Program-made: the position numbers and the translations under genes
Notes under the pieces: model-generated
What the model was told of the DNA's origin: nothing
Database searches by the model: none
The model's input: the letters and a program-made list of their open reading frames with translations, nothing else
Origin: Flammeovirgaceae bacterium
GTDB taxonomy: Bacteria > Bacteroidota > Bacteroidia > Cytophagales > Cyclobacteriaceae
DNA: 5,436 nt
Assembly: GCA_022616575.1 (NCBI GenBank)
Contig: JAKEEN010000221.1
Span: forward strand, 1-5,436
Direction of reading: 5' to 3'
In this document: positions 1-5,436 of the stretch, piece after piece
Position numbering within the stretch: the stretch's first letter is position 1
How the letters are laid out: every line of letters starts with the position of its first letter

Positions 1-20
1 ACAACGGCAACTTGCATCAT
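1..20 (-). CDS. Possible start of an unidentified downstream gene (partial)
   Basis: On the minus strand an ATG at 20-18 overlaps the ybaB stop codon in an ATGA arrangement, and a second ATG follows directly at 17-15. The frame stays open to the window edge and reads M-M-Q-V-A-V. The two other gene junctions on this strand use the same 4-base ATGA overlap, which is the main reason to suspect a real start here. Only six codons are visible, so no family can be named and the reading could be chance. If it is real, it would be co-transcribed with ybaB. Confidence 0.3.
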
Positions 21-352
21 CCCATCAACCCGCTTAAATCCATTCCCGGAATGTTGGGCAACAGGCCTTCCGTACTTTTCTTTAGTTCTTCTTTCGCTTT
101 GCTTTCGGCTTCTTCAGAAGCTTTGTTTACTGCGGCTACAATCAGGTCTTGCAAAATAATTCTGTCTTCCGTTTTTAAAAGTGAAGGATCAATTTCAATT
201 GAAATAAGCTGGCGTTTGCCGTTCATGGTAGCTTTTATTAAACCCGCGCCAGACTCAGCTGAAATGTAGAGGGCTCCGAGTTTATCCTGTGCTTCTTTTA
301 TCCGGCCCTGCACTTCTTTCATCTTGCCGAGCATTTTCATCATGTCAAACAT
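17..352 (-). CDS. ybaB: YbaB/EbfC family nucleoid-associated DNA-binding protein
   Basis: This encodes a 111-residue protein, close to the usual family length of 100-110. Family members form dimers that bind DNA and are thought to help organise the nucleoid. The N-terminal part, about residues 1-30, is a charged helix rich in Lys, Glu and Met. It is followed by the family signature around residues 32-45 (AESGAGLIKATMNG) and by the ISIEIDPSLL strand at about 50-59. A second helical region covers about 64-93 (LQDLIVAAVNKASEEAESKAKEEL). The C-terminal tail is rich in Gly, Pro and Met (about 95-111), as is common in the family. The first ATG (352-350) is chosen; in-frame Met codons at 4 and 5 are alternatives. 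The gene lies 138 bp downstream of the T9SS protein gene and has a plausible promoter of its own at 424-431. Heptamer repeats would fall in its 5' leader. Family assignment is firm; the cellular role is inferred from homologues. Confidence 0.93.
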   Translation of the reverse strand: MFDMMKMLGKMKEVQGRIKEAQDKLGALYISAESGAGLIKATMNGKRQLISIEIDPSLLKTEDRIILQDLIVAAVNKASEEAESKAKEELKKSTEGLLPNIPGMDLSGLMG

Positions 353-366
353 GCTAAAATCGTTTA

Positions 367-415
367 TAGTTATCCGTAATCAGTTATCAGTTATCAGTTA
401 TCAGTTAATAGGTAT
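367..415 (+). repeat. CAGTTAT heptamer tandem array (left arm of inverted pair)
   Basis: Seven consecutive 7-base units can be read in phase. Three are exact CAGTTAT (381-387, 388-394, 395-401). The flanking ones differ at one or two bases: TAGTTAT at 367, CCGTAAT at 374, CAGTTAA at 402 and TAGGTAT at 409. Exact copies in the centre with decay outwards suggest expansion from a core. The array lies in the presumed 5' leader of ybaB. It is inverted relative to the array at 451-485: bases 382-401 are the exact reverse complement of 458-477. Confidence 0.9.
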
Positions 416-423
416 CAGGGGTA

Positions 424-431
424 CAAAAATA
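424..431 (-). promoter_or_regulatory. Predicted ybaB promoter, -7 element TATTTTTG
   Basis: Read on the minus strand, this is an exact match to the Bacteroidota -7 consensus TAnnTTTG. At the usual spacing of 20 bases upstream, at 452-454, the sequence is TTA rather than TTG, so the -33 element is imperfect. Transcription would begin near 418, giving a leader of about 65 bases that contains most of the CAGTTAT array. The element sits in the 35-bp gap between the two inverted heptamer arrays. An AT-rich region can produce such a match by chance, so this is a prediction only. Confidence 0.5.
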
Positions 432-450
432 TGTAAAACCGAACGAACAG

Positions 451-485
451 TTAACTAATAACTGATAACTGATAACTTTTAACTG
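451..485 (+). repeat. ATAACTG heptamer tandem array (right arm of inverted pair)
   Basis: Five 7-base units are in phase. Two are exact ATAACTG (458-464, 465-471). The others are ATAACTT at 472, TTAACTG at 479 and TTAACTA at 451. The unit is the reverse complement of CAGTTAT at 367-415. A 20-bp perfect inverted repeat, 382-401 with 458-477, could form a stem with a 56-base loop; a shifted 19-bp pairing (389-407 with 459-477) is also possible. The array ends six bases from the stop codon of the T9SS protein gene (491-493). No T-tract follows the stem, so it is not a typical intrinsic terminator. Confidence 0.88.
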
Positions 486-490
486 AACGA

Positions 491-2377
491 TTAACGTTTC
501 CTGATCAGAACAATAGACCCCGAGCGGGTAAAGGTTCGGCCGGCAAAGTCAACCAGATTGGCAACAAACGCATAGGTGCCTTCGGGTTGAGGATTGCCTT
601 TGAAGGTTCCATCCCAGCCGTTTTCAAGGGTGTTGGTGGTAAATAAAAGTTCTCCCCAGCGGTTGAAGATTTTCATATCGAGGCTGGTGATATATTGACC
701 ATACACTTTGAAAACTTCATTTTGAGCAGGGCCTTTATTATCGGGTGTGAAAGCCGTTGGATAGTAAAGTTGTGGTTCTTTAATAACAACGATTTCGTTT
801 GAATAGGCATCACCAAAACCTCCCGCTGAGGTCGCGAAAACTTTATAGCGATAGACCTGGTTAGTGAAGTCACCGGATGTAGCGTTGTCAGTATACGTTG
901 TTTGTGTACCCACGTTGACGGTAGTGATGAGAAACCCATCCTGAGAATACTTTTCAATGGTGTAACTGGCAACCCCGGCTGACCAACCCTGGTAGGCTGA
1001 CCAGTTGAGGATGACAGTGTTTTGATTGTCGGCCGATCCTGAAAGTCTGATTGGACAAACATCTGTACCTGGTGAACTGATGTTGTCGCACACATCTTTG
1101 TAATCAATTCGGTAACAGAAGTTGTTGGCGTTTGTATAATTAACATCGCTAAAGGAAGGGGCTGCCGTTGAGCCGACTGAAAAATACGAACTACTTCCTG
1201 TTCTTCTCAAAATGGAAAACTCGGTTGCAACAAAGGTAGCATCAGGTTGCCAGGTAAGATCAAGGCCGGTAGCAACAACACTCGCGGTGGCATCTATGAT
1301 GGCACTTGGAACTTCATCGGAGAACGCAACACCACATTTCTCTAGAGAAATACTTTGGCTCGTGCCATAATCTGCTATTACCCTATAGCAATAGTTCGTT
1401 TTGCAAACGACATCAATATCCGACTGACTTCGGGTTGATGTTGGCAGGCCGGAAAAAAAGGCCCCGCCATTTTTCTCTATAGCAAACGATGGTGAACTAG
1501 CGGAATTGGTCTGCCAGGTAAGAGCATTGTTCATGCTTTGAATAGCCAAATCAAAATTGATACTGCAAACGGTATTCGAGTATGTGGTTGTATTGTTGCA
1601 CGGGTCAAAGGCCCCTAACCGGAAACAATAGTAGTTATCATCGGGTCGCAAATTGAGAATGGTATCAGCCGCCACATTATAAATCTGTTTAAGCTGTTGA
1701 AAGTTGGTACCATTGACGCCAATCTCAAGCCTGTACAGGATGTTTGATGAGTTTAGAAAATCAAGTTTAATACGCGAAGCATCGAGTATTGTCAGCTGAT
1801 TAATCGTGGGTGCTGGTAACACTGCCACAGCATCTACCGGAAAGAGGGTGGAGGTCTGACAATTATCTGCGCCATTCAAGTACCTTCCACGCACAGAAAT
1901 ACTTTTGGAGCCGGAACTTCCATACACATGATCTTGAGTTGCAAATCCTGAAGGTAGCCAGATATTGAACCCATCATTGAAGTTGATGTTGTATTGATCG
2001 TAATTTGTGTCAGTTACTTTCGCCTGCACTTCATTTCCTCCGCAGGTATAAACATCAAACTCAGGCAGGGGGTTGGGAAGCACAGTGATGACAATGTCGT
2101 CCACTGCCTGGTCCTGGTAGAGAATCCTTAATTTAAATGTGCCTGTTTGATTATAGGGTTGTGCAGGTGGTAACACAGCATCGAAAGTACCATCTCCGTT
2201 GAAGTCAATATCGCATGGGCACCCTCCAGAGTTAGTGATGGTAACCGTAAAAGGCACGCAGCCTATTATCTGGTCTACCTGAAACCTGCTCAGTCTACTT
2301 GGATAGGATTGAGCGTTAACGTGAGTTAATACAACAACATGGAGAAAAAATAAGATGGTGATTGTCTCTTTTCTCAT
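491..2377 (-). CDS. Secreted multidomain protein with T9SS type B (gliding motility-associated) C-terminal domain
   Basis: The 628-residue product starts with a clear signal peptide (hydrophobic core about residues 6-20, likely cleavage after VNA at 22). Residues about 33-100 resemble a PKD-like domain and include an acidic calcium-loop-like segment, DFNGDGTFD (58-66). From about 190 to 532 there are four fibronectin type III-like modules, with LTW/LNW strands at 286-288, 374-376 and 457-459. The first three carry a C-[FY]-R motif (251, 330, 421) and a later Cys (271, 348, 441). The C-terminal 90 residues match the CHU_C/gliding motility-associated sorting domain: YYPTAFTPDNKG (538-549), IFNRWGELLF (570-579), NGWDGTFKG (586-594), PEGTYAF (598-604), and a basic end (IRKR). 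Such domains direct export across the outer membrane by T9SS. The ligand or function of the mature protein cannot be read from sequence; adhesion is a guess. The ATG overlaps the hutH stop in ATGA, suggesting translational coupling. Confidence 0.9.
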   Translation of the reverse strand: MRKETITILFFLHVVVLTHVNAQSYPSRLSRFQVDQIIGCVPFTVTITNSGGCPCDIDFNGDGTFDAVLPPAQPYNQTGTFKLRILYQDQAVDDIVITVLPNPLPEFDVYTCGGNEVQAKVTDTNYDQYNINFNDGFNIWLPSGFATQDHVYGSSGSKSISVRGRYLNGADNCQTSTLFPVDAVAVLPAPTINQLTILDASRIKLDFLNSSNILYRLEIGVNGTNFQQLKQIYNVAADTILNLRPDDNYYCFRLGAFDPCNNTTTYSNTVCSINFDLAIQSMNNALTWQTNSASSPSFAIEKNGGAFFSGLPTSTRSQSDIDVVCKTNYCYRVIADYGTSQSISLEKCGVAFSDEVPSAIIDATASVVATGLDLTWQPDATFVATEFSILRRTGSSSYFSVGSTAAPSFSDVNYTNANNFCYRIDYKDVCDNISSPGTDVCPIRLSGSADNQNTVILNWSAYQGWSAGVASYTIEKYSQDGFLITTVNVGTQTTYTDNATSGDFTNQVYRYKVFATSAGGFGDAYSNEIVVIKEPQLYYPTAFTPDNKGPAQNEVFKVYGQYITSLDMKIFNRWGELLFTTNTLENGWDGTFKGNPQPEGTYAFVANLVDFAGRTFTRSGSIVLIRKR

Positions 2378-3873
2378 TCCGGCAATTCAATCTGTTTTAA
2401 AAAGTGCTCTGCTTTCATCATATCATCGTGCAGAACGCGGTCATTCTCTATAAACGGAACATGCTGCCTGAAAGTATCCACCAGTTTTTTCAATGGGGGT
2501 GAGGTTTTCAGCGGTTTTCTGAAATGCAAGGCCTGCGATGCTGTGATAAGTTCGATAGCCAGAATGGAATAAAGATTATGGACAATGCGATACGCTTTCG
2601 TAGCTGCATTGGCACCCATGCTTACATGGTCTTCTTGTCCGTTAGAAGAAACAATAGAGTCCACGGAGGCCGGTGTACACAATTGCTTATTCTGACTCAC
2701 CAACGATGCGGATGTATATTGAGGTATCATCAATCCGGAGTTGATACCCGGATTGGCCGTTAGGTAATTTGGTAATTCCCGTGATCCGCTGATGAGTTGA
2801 TACGTTCTTCGTTCGGATATATTTCCCAGTTCAGCTAATGCAATAGCCAGATAATCTAAGGCAAGGGCCAGCGGCTGCCCGTGGAAGTTGCCACCCGAAA
2901 TAATCATATCTTCTTCGGGAAATACATTGGGGTTATCCGTCACGCTGTTGATCTCCGTCAGCATAATTTGGGTAATGTATTGAATAGCCTGCCAACTTGC
3001 CCCATGCACTTGTGGAATGCACCGGAATGAATACGGATCCTGCACATGTTTTTTAGCTTGCTTCTGAAGTTCACTTCCATTTAATAGTGTGCGAACTTCT
3101 TTAGCTACTTCTACCTGGCCTGTATGCGGGCGAATTGCGTGAACGGGAGCCAGGAAGGGTTCGATGCGCCCATCAAATACATCAACAGAGAGGGCGCCAA
3201 TCATATTGGCCAGCTTCATGATCCGCTGCGCATGAAGGATACACCACATTCCATACGAACTCATAAACTGGGTTCCATTCAACAGGGCCAGTCCCTCTTT
3301 CGATTGAAGATGGATGACGTCCCAACCAAAACGTTTATTTGCTTCACCACCTGATAGGACCTGACCATCTACATTTACTTCTCCAAGTCCGATGAGAGGT
3401 AGTGATAAATGCGCCAGCGGAGCCAGATCTCCAGAAGCACCTAACGAACCCATCTCATAAATCTTCGGCAGCACATGTTTATTATACCAATCTTTTAATC
3501 GCTCGACAGTGACTACTTGCACCCCTGAATACCCGTACGATAAGGATTGAATTTTCAGGAACAACATCAAGCGCACAATTTCTTTTGGCACTTCAGGGCC
3601 CGTGCCACAGGCGTGCGACTTTACTAAATTCTCCTGAAGCTTTTCTAACTGATCGGTAGAAATGTTTTGATTATATAACGAACCGAAGCCGGTGTTGATA
3701 CCATAAATCGGATGCGTGGATTTCCTGATCTTGTCATCAAGGTATTTTCTGCAAGCAGCGATTTTATGTCGGACTTCATCGGAAAGTTCTAGTTGAACGT
3801 CATCTTTCAAAATCGTTTTAAGATGTTGAATGGTTAACGGTTGTGATGAAATGGTATGAATACGCTGACTCAT
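2374..3873 (-). CDS. hutH: Histidine ammonia-lyase (histidase)
   Basis: This 499-residue cytoplasmic enzyme belongs to the aromatic amino acid lyase family. It deaminates L-histidine to urocanate, the first step of histidine degradation. The ASG triad that forms the MIO electrophile is at 146-148 within GSLGASGDLAPLAHL. Other family landmarks are YGINTGFG (57-64), LLNGTQF (197-203), NSVTDNPN (309-316) and NGQEDHVSMG (411-420). The Ser-His at 86-87 (NLVKSHACG) is typical of histidases and argues against tyrosine or phenylalanine lyase, although these share the fold. The length matches the usual 500-510 residues and no active-site landmark is missing. The start ATG overlaps the hisS stop by four bases, and the stop overlaps the next start in the same way. 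No hutU, hutI or hutG is nearby, so the rest of the pathway is elsewhere or absent. Confidence 0.93.
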   Translation of the reverse strand: MSQRIHTISSQPLTIQHLKTILKDDVQLELSDEVRHKIAACRKYLDDKIRKSTHPIYGINTGFGSLYNQNISTDQLEKLQENLVKSHACGTGPEVPKEIVRLMLFLKIQSLSYGYSGVQVVTVERLKDWYNKHVLPKIYEMGSLGASGDLAPLAHLSLPLIGLGEVNVDGQVLSGGEANKRFGWDVIHLQSKEGLALLNGTQFMSSYGMWCILHAQRIMKLANMIGALSVDVFDGRIEPFLAPVHAIRPHTGQVEVAKEVRTLLNGSELQKQAKKHVQDPYSFRCIPQVHGASWQAIQYITQIMLTEINSVTDNPNVFPEEDMIISGGNFHGQPLALALDYLAIALAELGNISERRTYQLISGSRELPNYLTANPGINSGLMIPQYTSASLVSQNKQLCTPASVDSIVSSNGQEDHVSMGANAATKAYRIVHNLYSILAIELITASQALHFRKPLKTSPPLKKLVDTFRQHVPFIENDRVLHDDMMKAEHFLKQIELPE

Positions 3874-5240
3874 GGAGTAAGTGCTTGAATGATTTGTTGA
3901 ATGGTTTGTTTGGATTGTTCCCCGCTTTCCAGATTCTTGAGGGAGAGTTGGCCGCTGGCTACTTCTTCCGGACCAATAATGATGACAAAAGGAATTTTCT
4001 TTTTATCTGCGTACTCCACCTGCTTTTTAAACTTCGCCAGGTCAGGATAAATTTCGGATGCAATGCCAGCGCTACGTAACTGACTTAAGGTATTAAGCCC
4101 ATATTGTAAACTCGCTTCATCAAAATGACAAACCAACACTTTAGAAGAAGTGGCTGTTTCTTTGGGAAAGAGATTCAATTCATCAAGGCAATCATAAATC
4201 CGGTCGATACCGAATGAAATACCAACGCCTGATAATTTTTCTTTTGAACCGAAGGCCTGAGTAAGGTTATCATAACGGCCACCACCACTCACGCTGCCCA
4301 TTTGTACATTGTTCACTTTCACTTCAAAAATGCAACCGGTGTAGTAGGAGAGGCCGCGGGCAAGCGGAATGTCTACCTCAACATGTTGTTCATTAGCGTT
4401 AAGGAATTTTAAGTAACCCAAGGTTTCTTTCAGATCGCTTACACCTTTCTTACCAACCTCTGATTGCTGAAATTTATTGGAGAGTAAATTCAGTTTCTGC
4501 TCATTACTTCCTTTCGTATTCAGGATTTCGAAGAGGGCATCCAGGCTTTTACTTTCAAAGCCTTTTTGAATCAATCCCTCGCGTACTTTTTCTTCCCCGA
4601 TTTTATCCAGCTTATCAATAGCTACATACAGATCAGCTTCTTTTCCTCCAGCGTTTACAATTTCAGCCAGACCATCGAGTACGCTCCGGTGGTTGATTTT
4701 AAGAGTGAAATCATTTAATCTTAATTTTTGAAAAACCTCTTTGATCATCAACACAATCTCTGCTTCGCAGATCAAAGAATCCGTACCTACTACATCGGCA
4801 TCGCATTGATAAAATTCGCGGTAGCGACCTTTCTGCGGTCGGTCTGCTCGCCAAACTGGTTGTATCTGATAACGCTTAAAAGGCAAAGCAATCTCGTGAC
4901 GGTTCATGACAACATAGCGGGCGAAAGGAACGGTGAGATCATAGCGGAGGCCTTTTTCTGCAATTTCGGAAGCTACGAGTCTCGAGTTTCGAGCTTCGAG
5001 CTTCGATAAATCAACATCTTTTAGGTAATCTCCTGAATTCAGAATCTTAAAAAGCAATTGGTCTCCTTCTTCTCCATACTTACCGGTCAAGGTCGAAAGA
5101 TTCTCCATGGCCGGAGTCTGAAGTGGCAGGAATCCGAACTTATGAAATACCTGGCCGATAGTATTGAATAAATATTGTCTCCGGGCCATAACCAGCGGGC
5201 CGAAGTCGCGAGTTCCTTTGGGTAACGTGGGTTTTTCCAT
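3870..5240 (-). CDS. hisS: Histidyl-tRNA synthetase
   Basis: This 456-residue class II aminoacyl-tRNA synthetase attaches histidine to tRNA-His using ATP. The N-terminus has the conserved KGTRDF (8-13). Motif 1 lies around 35-50 and is followed by GKYGEEGDQL. LRYDLTVPFARYV is at 98-110. Motif 2 spans about 122-150, including RADRPQKGRYREFYQCD. The histidine-binding segment LARGLSYYTG is at 293-302. Motif 3 lies at about 316-348 (GSVSGGGRYDN and GVGISFGIDRI). Residues about 367-455 form the anticodon-binding domain. The LRYDLTVPFARY and REFYQCD wording resembles the eukaryotic/archaeal type rather than the E. coli form. The first ATG is chosen because KGTRDF follows directly. An odd feature is that residues 79-90 are encoded by a heptamer DNA repeat. 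A predicted promoter lies just upstream, and hutH overlaps the 3' end. Confidence 0.97.
   Translation of the reverse strand: MEKPTLPKGTRDFGPLVMARRQYLFNTIGQVFHKFGFLPLQTPAMENLSTLTGKYGEEGDQLLFKILNSGDYLKDVDLSKLEARNSRLVASEIAEKGLRYDLTVPFARYVVMNRHEIALPFKRYQIQPVWRADRPQKGRYREFYQCDADVVGTDSLICEAEIVLMIKEVFQKLRLNDFTLKINHRSVLDGLAEIVNAGGKEADLYVAIDKLDKIGEEKVREGLIQKGFESKSLDALFEILNTKGSNEQKLNLLSNKFQQSEVGKKGVSDLKETLGYLKFLNANEQHVEVDIPLARGLSYYTGCIFEVKVNNVQMGSVSGGGRYDNLTQAFGSKEKLSGVGISFGIDRIYDCLDELNLFPKETATSSKVLVCHFDEASLQYGLNTLSQLRSAGIASEIYPDLAKFKKQVEYADKKKIPFVIIIGPEEVASGQLSLKNLESGEQSKQTIQQIIQALTP
4972..5006 (+). repeat. GNTTCGA heptamer tandem array inside hisS
   Basis: Five in-phase 7-base units read on the plus strand: GCTACGA, GTCTCGA, GTTTCGA, GCTTCGA, GCTTCGA. 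They encode HisRS residues 79-90 on the minus strand. Because three units make 21 bases, the product shows an approximate heptapeptide repeat, SKLEARN then SRLVAS. The array sits in the linker between KILNSGDYL and the conserved KGLRYDLTVPFARY block, where length variation is likely to be tolerated. Its unit is unrelated to the CAGTTAT unit near ybaB. Confidence 0.85.
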
Positions 5241-5251
5241 AACTAATCCGG

Positions 5252-5259
5252 CAAAAGTA
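5252..5259 (-). promoter_or_regulatory. Predicted hisS operon promoter, -7 element TACTTTTG
   Basis: On the minus strand this is an exact TAnnTTTG match, 11 bases upstream of the hisS ATG. A CTG at 5280-5282 with 20-base spacing is a near match to the -33 TTG. Transcription from here would leave only a few bases of leader before the hisS start. It would drive hisS, hutH and the T9SS protein gene. This is predicted from consensus alone. Confidence 0.5.
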
Positions 5260-5293
5260 GCAGGATTTCGAGAAAAGGGCAGTTTATTTGAGA

Positions 5294-5305
5294 AATAGGC
5301 CTATT
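5294..5305. promoter_or_regulatory. 12-bp palindrome AATAGGCCTATT in the divergent promoter region
   Basis: This is a perfect 12-bp palindrome, with an overlapping imperfect extension (GAAAT at 5292-5296 facing ATTTC at 5306-5310). It lies between the two predicted divergent promoters, about 12 bp upstream of the hisS -33 position and about 27 bp upstream of the opposite -33 TTG. That position would suit a dimeric regulator acting on either gene. No regulator is known from the sequence, and a 12-bp palindrome may occur by chance. Confidence 0.3.
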
Positions 5306-5332
5306 ATTTCTGGGTTTATCGTTGAGGTATCC

Positions 5333-5363
5333 TTGCAAACGTGGCGGCAAGCGATTATTTTTG
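5333..5363 (+). promoter_or_regulatory. Predicted promoter for the plus-strand gene at 5386 (TTG, 20-bp spacer, TATTTTTG)
   Basis: The -33 TTG is at 5333-5335 and an exact TAnnTTTG match is at 5356-5363, separated by 20 bases. Both elements and the spacing fit the Bacteroidota primary sigma-factor consensus. The -7 element ends 22 bases before the ATG at 5386, implying a short leader of roughly 15-18 bases. This is the best-formed promoter in the window. Confidence 0.6.
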
Positions 5364-5385
5364 CGCCCTCTTAAAGAATATAGTC

Positions 5386-5436
5386 ATGGGCATTACACGT
5401 TTAAAAAGAAAGAACCGTAAAGATAAGTCAAAGTCG
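5386..5436 (+). CDS. Start of a small Lys/Arg-rich protein of unknown function (partial)
   Basis: Seventeen codons are visible before the window ends: MGITRLKRKNRKDKSKS. Eight of the 17 residues are Lys or Arg, which suggests binding to nucleic acid or the ribosome, though that is inference. A well-formed promoter lies just upstream, which supports a real gene in the absence of a Shine-Dalgarno sequence. From memory, short proteins beginning in a similar way are annotated as hypothetical in Bacteroidota, but this could not be checked. The gene is divergent from hisS. No function is assigned. Confidence 0.6.
   Translation, partial: MGITRLKRKNRKDKSKS

Noticed and set aside
12..269. 85-codon plus-strand open frame opposite ybaB
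   Set aside because: It is antisense to a well-conserved YbaB coding sequence and has no recognisable motif.
382..477. Intrinsic terminator for the hisS-hutH-T9SS unit
   Set aside because: The potential stem is AT-rich with a loop of about 56 bases and no T-tract after it. It might affect transcript ends but does not fit a standard terminator.
367..485. CRISPR array
   Set aside because: Units are 7 bp and directly adjacent, with no spacers of constant length and no cas genes.
673..1146. 157-codon open frame on the minus strand
   Set aside because: It lies wholly inside the T9SS protein gene in another frame on the same strand, has no recognisable domain, and the host frame has clear domain motifs.
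2374..3873. Tyrosine or phenylalanine ammonia-lyase instead of histidase
   Set aside because: The Ser-His at 86-87 and the QEDHVSMG segment follow the histidase pattern, and no aryl polyene or flexirubin genes are nearby. Substrate was not tested, so a small doubt stays.
2524..4079. Plus-strand open frames at 2524-2763, 3124-3354 and 3843-4079
   Set aside because: All are antisense to hutH or the hutH/hisS junction, both of which show intact family motifs. None looks like a known protein.
4728..5009. 93-codon plus-strand open frame ending in SRVSSFELR
   Set aside because: It is antisense to hisS. Its C-terminal wording simply comes from the GNTTCGA heptamer repeat read on the other strand.

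Overview
The window looks like a piece of a Bacteroidota chromosome, probably Cytophagales or a close relative. Three things point there. One gene encodes a secreted protein with the type IX secretion (T9SS) gliding-motility C-terminal domain, which is characteristic of this phylum. Matches to the Bacteroidota promoter -7 element TAnnTTTG lie in both intergenic gaps. The starts lack clear Shine-Dalgarno sequences. The calls rest on reading motifs by eye; no database search was possible.

Layout. Nearly everything is on the minus strand. Reading from the right edge, a small Lys/Arg-rich gene begins on the plus strand at 5386 and runs off the window. A 145-bp divergent promoter region separates it from hisS (histidyl-tRNA synthetase, 5240-3870). 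hisS is followed by hutH (histidine ammonia-lyase, 3873-2374) and then by a 628-residue T9SS type B surface or secreted protein (2377-491). Each of these two junctions is a 4-base ATGA stop/start overlap, so the three genes look like one translationally coupled transcription unit. A 138-bp gap follows, then a YbaB/EbfC nucleoid-associated protein gene (352-17). A further gene may begin with another ATGA overlap at the left edge.

How the genes relate. hisS and hutH both use L-histidine, one to charge tRNA and the other to deaminate it to urocanate. No other hut gene is visible. The coupling of the surface protein to this pair has no obvious metabolic reason. The ybaB gene seems to have its own promoter in the gap.

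The most unusual structure is a set of heptameric tandem repeats. In the gap before ybaB, an array of CAGTTAT units (367-415) faces an inverted array of ATAACTG units (451-485), and the predicted ybaB -7 element lies between them. A second, unrelated heptamer family (GNTTCGA on the plus strand, 4972-5006) lies inside hisS. There it encodes an approximate heptapeptide repeat in a loop just before a highly conserved motif. The second array appears to be a dispersed repeat tolerated inside an essential gene.
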